Shown: in pieces, positions 17,674 through 26,969 of the stretch
Numbering within the stretch: position 1 is the first letter of the stretch
How the letters are laid out: each line of letters opens with the position of its first letter
Origin: Hyalangium versicolor
Lineage (GTDB): Bacteria; Myxococcota; Myxococcia; Myxococcales; Myxococcaceae
Assembly: GCF_020103695.1 (NCBI RefSeq)
Contig: NZ_JAHXBF010000005.1
Coordinates: 1-64,000, forward strand
Reading direction: 5' to 3'
DNA: 64,000 bases
The notes under the pieces: model-generated
What the model was told of the DNA's origin: nothing
The model's database searches: none
Seen by the model: the letters and a program-made list of their open reading frames with translations, nothing else
Position numbers and translations under genes: made by a program

Positions 17674-17841
17674 GCCGTGAGGCCGGAGGCGCCGGGTGCA
17701 CCTCTCGCGTTGGGGTGTGACATCCGCCTCTATGACGATCGGCCTAGGTCACCCGGCCGAAGAGCCGCTTCCCGTGAGGACCGCGTCAGCCGCTTCTCAA
17801 TAATCCGAGTGAGCGCTGCACACGCGAACTCGGAGATTTCC

Positions 17842-20800
17842 ATGCGCATTGACGAAGGCAGCCGGCCAGCCCCCACGGGGGACACCCAGAAGGCCGAGGA
17901 AGCACCGCAGAGCAACAACGCCGCACAGGAGGCAGCGGACCGCGCGGCCGAGGAGGCTCGCCGCGCCGCGGAGGAGGCCCGTCGCGCGGCCGAGGCAGCC
18001 CAGCGCGCCGCGGAGGAGGCTCAGCGCGCGGCTGAGGAGGCCCGCCGTCAAGCCGAGTCCGCCGAACAGAAGGCTCGGGGCCAGCCAGGCTCGGAGAGCC
18101 AGCGCGCCGCGAAGGAGGCTCGCCAGGCCGCTAATGACGCCGCGGACAAGGCCCGCACGGCGGAGGTTCGCGCCCGTCAGACGCAGCAGCAGGCCCAGGT
18201 GGCCATGAAGCAGGCCAACGTCACCGCCGAGGCAGCCGGCAAGAAGGCCCCGTTCCCTGTACGCAACACCCTGGAACAGTCCGGCTTCGAATTCTCTTCG
18301 GCCGCGTCTCGCCGCAAGGTGACGGGCGAGACGCCCATGGTGCTGGCCACGGCCGCCAGCTCGGCCCTGGCGGCGGGGCTCTCGGCGCTGGCGCCCAAGC
18401 GCATGCCGTCGCTGGCCGAGGCCTCCGCGCAGATCCAGGACAAGCTGGCGGTGGGTACCCAGCGCATGGATGCGAAGCTGGCGGCACAGCTCGGCGCCAT
18501 GCGCGGCTCGGAGACCTTCAAGGGCGCCTCCGTGGATGGCCTGCCCGTCTTCTTCCGCAACTTCAGCGCCCCTGGAGGATCCGCCGCCCGCCCGGATGCC
18601 CAGGTCTACACCTACCTGCAGCAGAACCCGGGCGCGAAGGAGGAGTGGCGCACCTTCGAAGTCACTGGCACCTTCGCCCACGGCTACAACGAGATGTTCC
18701 CCGGCCGCGCCGGCACCAACAGCGAGCTGGGCCTGCCCACCTCCGGTCGCGAGGTGATGAAGGACGGGCCCTACGCCGGCAAACCCTTCCAGAACTTCCA
18801 GAACGGCTCCCTGGTGGAGCTGCAGCCCGGCGTGCTCCAGCGCTTGGACCTCTCGGGCAAGGCTGCGGGCCAACCGTGGAAGGACCCCAAGCCCGTAGAC
18901 CTCGACACCGCGGTGAAGGTGCCCCAGCCCGGCCAGGAGTCCGGCGCGGTGGGCGGCGTGGTGGGCCCCAGCGGCGTCAACCGTGTGCAGGGCAAGGACC
19001 TGTCCGCCGACGACATCCGCCGCATCATCGGCGACGCGGAGAAGGCGCGAGGGGCCAACTTCTCGCCTCTGAACGATGGTGACATGCCCGAGTACATCGT
19101 CAGCGTCTCGCGGGAGACGGGCGTGCCGGCGTGGCTGCTGCTCGCCCAGGCGCAGAATGAGACGTCCTTCGGCAGTGGCGCGCGGGGCGGGTACCGGCCG
19201 TCTGCCGAGGTGAACAACGTCACCGTGAGCGACGGCCAGCAGCTCTATGATCCACGCAATCGCCCTGTGGGCTCGGGCAATGCGTACAACCTCTTCAACA
19301 TCCGCCCCGGCAGCGAGTGGCAGGGGGCTCATATCGAGACGGGCCGCGGCGGAGCCTTCCGCGCCTACAAGGACTTCAAGGAGTCCGTTCGCGACTACGC
19401 CAACCTGATGGCCACCGCCTACAAGGGCCTGCCGCTGGAGAAGCTCGTCAACAAGTACTACCCGGCGGGAGACGGCGACAACCGGCCGGAGCGCTACATC
19501 CAATCCATCACGGACTTCGCGGCGCGCAATGGCATCGACATCAGCCGCAACACCGTGGCCATCGGCTCCAACGCGCAGCCCACGAACATCACCTCCGCGG
19601 GCACGCCTGTAGGAACTGGCGGCGCGACGAGCACCGGTGCGGCGGGCGGGGTGAACTCGAGCTACGTCATCCCGGGCGCGGAGCAGGCCATCCAGTACGC
19701 CCTGAACCCGCCGCCCAACCCCATGAGCCAGGACGGCAGCTGGCACTACTGGTGCCTGGGGCTCGTCAACCGGGCGTACCAGAGCGCGGATCGGCCCATC
19801 TCCAACCTGAGCAAGCCCACTGCCTACCAGTCCTACCAGGCCTACGAGCAGCAAGGCCTCATCCGTCACGAGTTCCCGCCCCCGCGCGGCGCGATCGTCT
19901 TCTACGACTGGAAGAGCGATGGACAGAACATTGGCCACATTGGCATCAGCCTGGGAGATGGCACGCACGTGAACACCGCCACGAGCGGTGCCCCCACGCG
20001 CGTCAGCGATGTGAAGACGCCCAGCTACCTGGGCTGGGCCTATCCCACCGCCGCGGATGCCCAGGCCGCCGCGAAGGCTCCTGATGCCGGCTCGGGCGTC
20101 GGCTCCATGTCCAACGCTCCCCGAGCGCACAGCGCCCTCAAGTCCAACGTGGCTTCGGGCTCCCCCGCCGATCAGCAGGTGTCCGCGGCTCTCGACGAGG
20201 TGAACAACCCCAACGCCACACGCGAGTCCCTCTCACGCGCCTACAATGACGTGCTCGATGTCTATCCCTCGGGCAGCACACGCCCCACGGAGGCCACCGA
20301 GGCCCTGGTGAAGGTGGTCAACGCCTTGACCGACAGGGCGGCCACGCAGGCTGATGGCGCGGGCAGGATCCGCGACATCCCCAAGATCAACGCCGCGGGC
20401 GCGGAGTTGGTGAAGAAGCTCCGCGCCGGGGCCGCCGCGAGTGAACTCAGCCTTCCGTCCCGCATCGGCAACAGCAACGCTCGCAGCTCTGTGTCCGGGG
20501 CGGGGGCTCCGACGGGACCGGGCACGGTGGAGACAAAGGATCCCGTCACTGCCGCCGAGGAGCTGACGAGCCGCCTGCAGGCGGAGGTGGCCTCGGGCGG
20601 GAGCCCTCAGCGCATCCAGCAGCTCATCTCCCAGTCCCAGGAGCCTCTGCAGGAGCTCGGCAAGACACTCACGGCCGGGCCCATCGACTCGCGCGCGGCG
20701 GCGGCCCTCACGAAGCTCTCCGCGGCGGCTAGTGACGCTGGCCAGGAGGCCTCGGATGCCATCGCCCAGGCCATCGTCCAGGGCAACCCCCAGGCGCGCA

Positions 20801-22650
20801 GCTCGGAGCTGGTCTCGCAGCTCGACGCGGCCATCTCCCAGGGGAATGGCGCCGCGCTGGGCATCTCGCTGGCCAAGGCCTACCACACCCGGGGCAACGC
20901 GGAGATGGCGCAGGCCCTCGTCGAGACGACCAAGAACTCCGTGGCGATGCTTCAGAAATCCTTCGTCACCGCCGCCGGGGATGTCGACACGTTCAACAAA
21001 GAGGCGACCAAGCTGCTGGGCAACATCGCCCCGGGCCTGACGAATGATCAGCTCTCCGCGGCGCTCAAGTCCTATCGCGGGCAGAAGAACAACGAGAAGA
21101 CCTTCGACGCATTCGAGGAGGCTTCCAGCAAGTACGCGCGGGCTGCTCGAGACTTCCCGCGCCTGGCAACCGATGAGTTCAAGCCCGTCTCGGCTGACTA
21201 CGAGAAGGCCACGCCGGGCCTGCTGCCGGGTGCGCTCCATGCCGAGGTGAAACAGCTGGCCGGCTTCGTCGCCGACGACTTCACCCGGATGTCCGAGACG
21301 GAATCGGGCCGGGAGATGATCGCCAGCGAGCTGGAGAAGGCGGGCCGAGGACAGAAGACGGCCCTGGAGGACTTGAGCAACATCGGCAAGGACCTCAAGG
21401 GCGACTTTGTCGAGAAGCTCGGGGTGTCCGTCGCCAAGACGATCAGCGCGATCCAGGTCGGCCGGGCGCTGGCGGGAGCGCGCCAGGGCCGGGACACGAG
21501 CGCCATGCTCCAGGGGCTGGAGAAGAACGCCCACCTCTTCGGCATGAGCCGAGAGACCATGAGCGATCTCACCGAGGAGCTGGTTCAGCTCAAGCCGCCC
21601 GCCACCTCCGAGCAGATCAAGGCCGCGAGTCAGCGGATGAACCGGATCCTCGTGGACGCGGGCGCGGGGACTCCGGGCGCAGATCCCAGCTCCAAGCGGG
21701 GCCAGGCGCTGCGAGGGTTGTCGCTCGCGTTTTCCTTCGGTGCGCTGGTGGGCACGGGCCGGGATGCCCTCCAGGGAGACACCAAGGATGTCCTCAAGTT
21801 CGTGGGGGACTCGATGCAGGCGGGCGCGGACGCGGGCACGATGCTGCTCGAGAACGTGGGCGACGTCATCGACAAGGTCAGCAGGGGTAAGCTGTCTTCG
21901 GCCGCCCTGGAGGCCGCGGCTGGCAGGATCGGTGGGGTGGGGCAGCTCGTTACCGCCGTGTCCGATGGCATCTCCTCCATCCGCAACTTCTCCGAGGGTA
22001 AGTTCGGAGCGGGCATCGCGGATGGGACCCAGTCCATCGGCGGGGCGCTGCTGGCCGGTGGTGCGCTGCTGCAGGGATTCCCGGTTGCGGGCACCATCGC
22101 GGGGGCTGTCCTGGTCGCCATCGGCATCGGTACGAAGTACGTGGTGGGCCAGATCGACGACGCGGAGTTCCGCAAGACGCAGCGCGGCCTCCTCGATGCG
22201 GCCAAGGTGCCAGAGCGCACCATCCAGGCACTCCTCGACTCCAAGGTCGATCCCGAGCGCCTGCACACGCTGGGCGAGGAACTCGCCATCCCCGCGGAGA
22301 AACTCCAGCAGCTGCTGACCGAGAACGGCGCTCTGCTCACATCATTCGGGGGTTCGCTGGAGGGCATCACCCGGATGAAGAACGATCTGGGGCTGTCGGG
22401 AGACCAGCTCGGGGAGATGTTGGTGTCCATTGACAACACTTCGCCGCGCAACGACGACGGGTACCGGAACGGCGTTGCCTACTTCCTGCGGGAGCTCGTC
22501 CGGAACGGGTTGGCCGAGGGGAGCGCCCCGCGCACGCGCAGCGAGTGGATTCAGAGCCTGGAGCGGCTCAGGGCGCGGCCGGACCAGCGCCATGAGATCG
22601 CGCAGGCCGCGTTCAAGGCCTCCATCGACTACCTGAAGTCACTGCCTTGA
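17842..22650 (+). CDS. Giant modular protein: heptad coiled coil, glucosaminidase-like and NlpC/CHAP-like wall hydrolase domains, hydrophobic C-terminus
   Basis: 1602 aa from ATG 17842 (GGAG six bases upstream); the frame is open to 17677 but not protein-like there. Residues about 25-135 are heptad repeats of the RAAEEA type. Residues about 415-570 resemble a glucosaminidase (YIVSVSRETGVPAWLLLAQAQNE, then GNAYNLFNI and a DFKESVRDYANLM motif). Residues about 610-740 resemble an NlpC/P60 or CHAP amidase (HYWCLGLVNRAYQS with the Cys, then NIGHIGISLGDGTHVN with the His). About 800 further residues are helical. Near residues 1400-1440 there is a Gly/Ala-rich hydrophobic block (GGALLAGGALLQGFPVAG). 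No classical signal peptide is seen. It could be an exported wall-attacking toxin or an autolysin scaffold; this is inference. It faces a TerB-like gene with two bases between stops. Confidence 0.85.
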   Translation: MRIDEGSRPAPTGDTQKAEEAPQSNNAAQEAADRAAEEARRAAEEARRAAEAAQRAAEEAQRAAEEARRQAESAEQKARGQPGSESQRAAKEARQAANDAADKARTAEVRARQTQQQAQVAMKQANVTAEAAGKKAPFPVRNTLEQSGFEFSSAASRRKVTGETPMVLATAASSALAAGLSALAPKRMPSLAEASAQIQDKLAVGTQRMDAKLAAQLGAMRGSETFKGASVDGLPVFFRNFSAPGGSAARPDAQVYTYLQQNPGAKEEWRTFEVTGTFAHGYNEMFPGRAGTNSELGLPTSGREVMKDGPYAGKPFQNFQNGSLVELQPGVLQRLDLSGKAAGQPWKDPKPVDLDTAVKVPQPGQESGAVGGVVGPSGVNRVQGKDLSADDIRRIIGDAEKARGANFSPLNDGDMPEYIVSVSRETGVPAWLLLAQAQNETSFGSGARGGYRPSAEVNNVTVSDGQQLYDPRNRPVGSGNAYNLFNIRPGSEWQGAHIETGRGGAFRAYKDFKESVRDYANLMATAYKGLPLEKLVNKYYPAGDGDNRPERYIQSITDFAARNGIDISRNTVAIGSNAQPTNITSAGTPVGTGGATSTGAAGGVNSSYVIPGAEQAIQYALNPPPNPMSQDGSWHYWCLGLVNRAYQSADRPISNLSKPTAYQSYQAYEQQGLIRHEFPPPRGAIVFYDWKSDGQNIGHIGISLGDGTHVNTATSGAPTRVSDVKTPSYLGWAYPTAADAQAAAKAPDAGSGVGSMSNAPRAHSALKSNVASGSPADQQVSAALDEVNNPNATRESLSRAYNDVLDVYPSGSTRPTEATEALVKVVNALTDRAATQADGAGRIRDIPKINAAGAELVKKLRAGAAASELSLPSRIGNSNARSSVSGAGAPTGPGTVETKDPVTAAEELTSRLQAEVASGGSPQRIQQLISQSQEPLQELGKTLTAGPIDSRAAAALTKLSAAASDAGQEASDAIAQAIVQGNPQARSSELVSQLDAAISQGNGAALGISLAKAYHTRGNAEMAQALVETTKNSVAMLQKSFVTAAGDVDTFNKEATKLLGNIAPGLTNDQLSAALKSYRGQKNNEKTFDAFEEASSKYARAARDFPRLATDEFKPVSADYEKATPGLLPGALHAEVKQLAGFVADDFTRMSETESGREMIASELEKAGRGQKTALEDLSNIGKDLKGDFVEKLGVSVAKTISAIQVGRALAGARQGRDTSAMLQGLEKNAHLFGMSRETMSDLTEELVQLKPPATSEQIKAASQRMNRILVDAGAGTPGADPSSKRGQALRGLSLAFSFGALVGTGRDALQGDTKDVLKFVGDSMQAGADAGTMLLENVGDVIDKVSRGKLSSAALEAAAGRIGGVGQLVTAVSDGISSIRNFSEGKFGAGIADGTQSIGGALLAGGALLQGFPVAGTIAGAVLVAIGIGTKYVVGQIDDAEFRKTQRGLLDAAKVPERTIQALLDSKVDPERLHTLGEELAIPAEKLQQLLTENGALLTSFGGSLEGITRMKNDLGLSGDQLGEMLVSIDNTSPRNDDGYRNGVAYFLRELVRNGLAEGSAPRTRSEWIQSLERLRARPDQRHEIAQAAFKASIDYLKSLP

Positions 22651-22652
22651 GT

Positions 22653-23096
22653 TCAGACGCCAGAACCGGGCTGCAGCTTCGCCATGATCTCGCGCTCGCG
22701 TTGCTCGAGTTTGATCGAGGCGAGCGTCCAGTCGATGAGCTCGTCGACGATCGAAACGTCGAGACCAAAGGCGCTGGCGGCCTCCTTGACTGACGCACGC
22801 TCTTCATTCGCGATCTCGCCGTCTGCGCATGCCACCTCGACGAGCATGCGCAGCAGGGAGACGCGCAGCTCGCGGATTTCGATCTTGCTGATGATGTCGG
22901 TGAGGCGGCTGGGTTTCTGGAACTCCCGCTCGATGAGCGCGGCGACCTGCTCGTCGCGGGGCGACAGGCCGATGCCCACCACGACGTCATCGAGGTGCTG
23001 GCGCTCGTCTTCGGTGACACGGCCATCGCTCGCCGCCACGTTGGCCATGGCCTGGGCGAACGCCAGTAACTGCTCTCGGGGGTACTCGCGCGTCAT
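22653..23096 (-). CDS. TerB-like tellurite-resistance/stress domain protein
   Basis: 147 aa from ATG 23096, with CAGGAG a few bases upstream; the longer frame to 23276 is not used. The two halves each carry a TerB acidic signature: AASDGRVTEDERQHLDDV and ACADGEIANEERASVKEAA. These resemble the DGxxxxEE calcium/metal-binding loops of the family. It is an all-helical cytoplasmic protein. TerB domains occur in tellurite resistance, phage defence and secretion-linked loci; the actual role here is unknown. The 139-base gap behind it separates it from the GH12 gene. Confidence 0.85.
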   Translation of the reverse strand: MTREYPREQLLAFAQAMANVAASDGRVTEDERQHLDDVVVGIGLSPRDEQVAALIEREFQKPSRLTDIISKIEIRELRVSLLRMLVEVACADGEIANEERASVKEAASAFGLDVSIVDELIDWTLASIKLEQREREIMAKLQPGSGV

Positions 23097-23235
23097 GTCG
23101 TCTCCTGAGCGAGCGGCGCGCTGCTGACCGGAGCTCGTGGACAGAAGCGGAGCCGGGCTGCTCGGCGGCGAAGGATAGTGGGCGCCCGCGAGGACCGGAA
23201 ACGGTTTTTGTCCACCGAGGTCCTCTCCGGACCGC

Positions 23236-24738
23236 TCAGTGCACCGTGGCCTTGAAGGAGTCCACGGTGACATCACCAGTGCCTTGATGCACCTCGCTCC
23301 CGAATTCGATCGAGGACAGATATTCGTTGCCCTGAATGAACCCGCGCGCTCGCAAGTAGTCGAAGAGCGGCTGGAGATCCAGGGAGCCGCTCATCATGGG
23401 CGTCTGCATCTGGAAGACCAGGAAGCGCCAGCCCTGCACACCGAAGCCCTCCGCCTTGTAGGTCTTGTAGAGGACGCCGTTGATCGTGATCTCCTCGACG
23501 AACCAGGCGGGGTTCCGGTCCAACCCGTAGCCATTGTAGGGCTCCACGGCGATCATGATCTCGTGTGTGATGGGCGTATCGTTGAAGGTCGGGTAGCGGT
23601 CCGCGTCGCGGGTCAGAAAGAGATCAAAGGTCAATTGACCGGTCCCCGTGTAGGAGCTTTGGGTGGACCACGAGCTTGTCACCTGGCTGATGGCATCGAC
23701 CAGGATGGGCAGGTTCGTGTTGGGAGTCGGGGGGTACCCAGGCTTCTGACCAAACACGATCGCGGGATAGGCTTTGATATCATTTGGACCCTCCGGCCAG
23801 GTCCAGGTCCAGCGCGCAGAGACGGAACCATCCGCTGTCACCCCGCCGTTGGCGACACATTGAGAGTAGGGCCCGGAGACTCCCGCCCGGCCCCACTGGT
23901 TGTTATGCACCGCGTAGGAACCGGCCACCGGCAGGGCTTCGTCCTCGCAGTTCATGACAAAGGGCGTCCCGCTGACCGTGAACTGCTCGCGCGTCTCGTA
24001 GAGGAGCGTGTTCCACGAAGTGTCCCAGACTCCCACCCGGATGTCGTATGTGCCCGAGGGCATGTTGGAGGGGGATTGGAAGTCGAAGGTCAACGGTTGT
24101 GGCGAGCCCGCAGGGAGGTTCACGGGGCTGAACTCCTGCCGCGCGTACTGCGTGTTGCTGGCCGAGTCGTAGATCCGGATGTCGACGATCAGGTTCTGCA
24201 AGGTGATTGACGACATCAAGGTAACCGAGGCGGATTGGACCTGTCCCGGGGTGAGCGGGTTGCTGGAAATGGAAGAGCTCACGACCGAGACCTGCCGGAC
24301 CCTGAACTGATTTCGGGTCTCGTAGAGGAGCGTGTTCCACGAAGTGTCCCAGACTCCCACCCGGATGTCGTAGAGGCCCGGTGGCATGTCTGGGGGCGAT
24401 TGGAAGTCGAAGGTCAGCAGCTGTTGCGCGCCCGCCGGCAGGTTCACGGGGCTGAATTCCTGTCTCGCATACCGCATGTTGCTGGTCGAGTCGTAGATGC
24501 GGATGTCGACGATCAGATTTTGCAGAGTGGCCGTCGACGTCAAGGTCACCGAGGCGGATTGCAGTTGCCCCGCGATGAGTAAATCTTTGGAAACGGAAGA
24601 GCTCACGACGGACACGGAGGCTTCCGTGGTGGCAGGGGCCGGGTCCAGTCCTTCCAACGCGGAAGACTTGGAAGCCGGGGCGTTGCTACAGGCGATGAAG
24701 ACGAGCGTCAGGGCACAGGCAATGAGTTGCTTGGGCAT
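23236..24738 (-). CDS. GH12-type glycoside hydrolase lipoprotein with duplicated N-terminal domain
   Basis: 500 aa from ATG 24738. Lipobox FIAC gives Cys17. Two 108-residue beta modules follow (about 42-149 and 150-257), nearly identical to each other (VSVVSSS..., YDIRVGVWDTSWNTLLYE). The GH12 domain occupies about 262-500: VHNNQWG, KAYPAIVFG, a candidate nucleophile Glu393 in HEIMI, and a candidate acid/base Glu482 in EFGSEVHQGTG. GH12 enzymes cleave beta-1,4-glucans or xyloglucan with retention. The N-terminal modules may bind polymer or act as spacers on the cell surface. It belongs to a run of secreted-protein genes on the minus strand. Confidence 0.85.
   Translation of the reverse strand: MPKQLIACALTLVFIACSNAPASKSSALEGLDPAPATTEASVSVVSSSVSKDLLIAGQLQSASVTLTSTATLQNLIVDIRIYDSTSNMRYARQEFSPVNLPAGAQQLLTFDFQSPPDMPPGLYDIRVGVWDTSWNTLLYETRNQFRVRQVSVVSSSISSNPLTPGQVQSASVTLMSSITLQNLIVDIRIYDSASNTQYARQEFSPVNLPAGSPQPLTFDFQSPSNMPSGTYDIRVGVWDTSWNTLLYETREQFTVSGTPFVMNCEDEALPVAGSYAVHNNQWGRAGVSGPYSQCVANGGVTADGSVSARWTWTWPEGPNDIKAYPAIVFGQKPGYPPTPNTNLPILVDAISQVTSSWSTQSSYTGTGQLTFDLFLTRDADRYPTFNDTPITHEIMIAVEPYNGYGLDRNPAWFVEEITINGVLYKTYKAEGFGVQGWRFLVFQMQTPMMSGSLDLQPLFDYLRARGFIQGNEYLSSIEFGSEVHQGTGDVTVDSFKATVH
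23993..24372. repeat. 56-bp perfect direct repeat inside the GH12 gene
   Basis: Positions 23993-24048 and 24317-24372 are identical, 324 bp apart, equal to 108 codons. They encode the end of each N-terminal module (YDIRVGVWDTSWNTLLYET). Flanking parts of the modules diverge more. A fresh internal duplication or gene conversion is the simplest reading. Confidence 0.9.
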
Positions 24739-24836
24739 CAGTGGAGCCCTCCTGCCGGCGAGATCAGGCAAGCCGTGTGCCCCGCATCTGTCTCCCTGCC
24801 GACCTGATCAGCCTGATGCGAGAGGGAGCGTGGCAT

Positions 24837-26738
24837 CTACTGACCTGTGTAGATGCCAATCGAGCCGGGCGTCGTATCCGTGCCCTGGAACCCGATGAGG
24901 ATGCGGCGGGGAGTGCTCGAGCGATCCACCTGGATGTCCGTGACGCGCATATAGAGCAGGGCATTGGGCAACACGCCGCTGCCGTACTTCGTCACCGTGC
25001 TGCCTCGCACCCGGCTCAGGCCTCCACCCCAAGCTGTGCCTGCCCAGACGCTGCTGTCGAGCGGATCTCCCGTCACGGATGAGACATACCCATGGCCATC
25101 GATGAGTTCGGTGGACAGCGTGCGCAGCACCTGGCCCGTGGAGTTGAGCTGAGCCAGCCCCTTCGTGAAGCTGCCCACCCACACCGTCTCGTCACTTATC
25201 ACCGACATCCCCGACACGTTGTCGTCCACCCGCTGCGCGCGGGTAGGGGGTGTGGGCTCGGACACCGCGTCTGGCCAGATGTCCAGGCGGTTCCACACGT
25301 ACGAACTGCCCTCCGTCTCCACCTGGGCCTGCCAGTAGTTGTTTCCATTCGTGCCGTACCGGAACCGCGTTGAGCGGATGGCTCCGCCAATCCACACGTC
25401 CCCGTTCGAGGCCACCGACACGCCGTAGTACGCGTCCGTAAGCAGCACCATCTTCGTCCCGTCCGAGTTCCACCCGTTGATCGCAGGGTGCACGTGCTCC
25501 ATCACTCCCGCGCAGCCGTAGTCCCAGGTCCCCGGCGCGCAGCTGTAGCCCGCGAAGTCCGCTCGGCCCCATGCGAACCCGTGGTTGCCGCCAAACCAGA
25601 CACTCTTCGTTTTCGGATCGTAGGCGATGCGCAGGATGTTGCAGACCTTCTCGCGCCCTCGAGGCTCCGCCGCCACCTTGTTCGGGCCCGTGGACAGATC
25701 GTAGTGCACCACCTGGATGCCGCTGCCCGACAGCGTCACCCGATCCGCGTCGCCGCTCTTGTAGATGCTCGCGTCCGGAGTGCGTCCCGCCGCATACGCC
25801 TGGTCCCACTCGTCCTCGCACGTCGGCATGCCCGCCGCTGGCTTCTTGCCCTCGTAGCCGACGAAGGCGACTCCCGCGGGGCCTCCCGCGACCGAGATCA
25901 CCTTCAGGTACTTCACTCCCGAGGGTGCGCTCCCATCCAGCATGTAGCCGTAGGGCCTCAGGCCGTCCGCCATCGTGAAGCGGCGGAACGTGCTCTGGCC
26001 CTTCTGGAGGACGAATAGCCCTTCCTCTCCGCCCGCTACCCAGATGTTGCCTCCTGCATCGGCGCTCACGCCGTAGACCGTCTGGGGACCGCCCTGCGCC
26101 GTGCCGTAGAACGTCCACTCACTGCCCGTGGGCGGCGGTGTGCTCGTGTTCAGCGTCACCACGAGCTGTGGCCGCATCGTCGTGTCCGAGGTGTTGCGCG
26201 AGTAGAACACCGTGCCGTCCGTCCCCGTGGGTGTCACCGCGAGGTTCACCGTGCCGTTCCCCTGCACGGCCGCCGTCACGTCCCACTCGACCCAGGCGTT
26301 CGCCGCCACCGAGCCCGCCGTCGACAGGAGCGTCTGCGGCGCGGGCTTGTTCGAGTAGGTGAGGGTGCTCTCCTGCCACGAGGAACTCGTGGTCGAGACC
26401 GCAGGTCCGTTGACGGTCGCATCCGTCGCGTAGAGGCGCAGCTTCGCGCTCGTCACCGTGCCGCTCAGCCCGCTCAGCTCGAAGCGCAGATAGGTCGCGT
26501 ACTGCGGCGAACTGTCCACCTTGAGCACGCTGGAGCTCCCGTAGTTTTCATCCGGAGTCGCTCCTTCCACTCGCGCGTCAGCGATGGGAGTGAAGACTCG
26601 CGTCTCCGTGAGCCCTTGTTCGTCCTCTTGGAGGCTGCTCGCCCGCTCTCCCTCGCTGAAATCCCCGCCGCAGCCCGCCAGCACGCCCACCGTCGCGGCG
26701 CACACCGCCCACTTCATTCCCCGCTTCCACCTGAACAC
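24837..26738 (-). CDS. Lipoprotein with CBM96/DNRLRE-type domain and beta-propeller
   Basis: 633 aa from GTG 26738 with GGAGG seven bases upstream; ATG 26717 is an alternative. The signal ends in LAGC. Residues about 45-200 match the DNRLRE/CBM96 pattern: PIADARVEGATPDENYGSSS, YLRFELSGLSGTVTSAKLRL and a TYSNKPAP segment with EWDVTAAV. Residues about 205-633 are propeller-like repeats with YGVSADAGGNIWVAGGEEG, YDPKTKSVWFGGNHGF and ISDETVWVGSFTKGLAQ. A surface binding role is likely; no catalytic residues are visible. It lies upstream of the GH12 gene on the same strand, separated by 98 bases. Confidence 0.85.
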   Translation of the reverse strand: MFRWKRGMKWAVCAATVGVLAGCGGDFSEGERASSLQEDEQGLTETRVFTPIADARVEGATPDENYGSSSVLKVDSSPQYATYLRFELSGLSGTVTSAKLRLYATDATVNGPAVSTTSSSWQESTLTYSNKPAPQTLLSTAGSVAANAWVEWDVTAAVQGNGTVNLAVTPTGTDGTVFYSRNTSDTTMRPQLVVTLNTSTPPPTGSEWTFYGTAQGGPQTVYGVSADAGGNIWVAGGEEGLFVLQKGQSTFRRFTMADGLRPYGYMLDGSAPSGVKYLKVISVAGGPAGVAFVGYEGKKPAAGMPTCEDEWDQAYAAGRTPDASIYKSGDADRVTLSGSGIQVVHYDLSTGPNKVAAEPRGREKVCNILRIAYDPKTKSVWFGGNHGFAWGRADFAGYSCAPGTWDYGCAGVMEHVHPAINGWNSDGTKMVLLTDAYYGVSVASNGDVWIGGAIRSTRFRYGTNGNNYWQAQVETEGSSYVWNRLDIWPDAVSEPTPPTRAQRVDDNVSGMSVISDETVWVGSFTKGLAQLNSTGQVLRTLSTELIDGHGYVSSVTGDPLDSSVWAGTAWGGGLSRVRGSTVTKYGSGVLPNALLYMRVTDIQVDRSSTPRRILIGFQGTDTTPGSIGIYTGQ

Positions 26739-26889
26739 GCCCCTACCTCCATCCGGTCATCGGCGCGCCCTCCCTCGGGGAGGGGCGTCCGTGATCCGTG
26801 CTACCTGCAGGCGTGGTGCCGGTTCACGGGTGGATATCCGCAGGCTGGGCACGGAGGAGGGGAGGAAATCCGCTTCCATGCCCTGAGAA

Positions 26890-26909
26890 GGCCTGGAGCG
26901 CGCCAGGCC
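26890..26909. terminator. GC-rich hairpin after the Cys-rich gene
   Basis: GGCCTGG at 26890-26896 pairs with CCAGGCC at 26903-26909 around a six-base loop. It lies about 60 bases beyond the minus-strand stop at 26970. No long U-run follows, so Rho-independent termination is uncertain. Confidence 0.35.
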
Positions 26910-26969
26910 GGGGAGGAGCACTTGCTGGGAAGCTGGCTCCCGTTCCCGGTCCACGGTCTTTCCCGCGCG

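Noticed and set aside
17797..20130. A 777-codon open frame on the minus strand opposite the modular hydrolase gene
   Set aside because: It is Ala/Arg/Gly-rich shadow coding. The plus strand carries recognisable domains and a good start.
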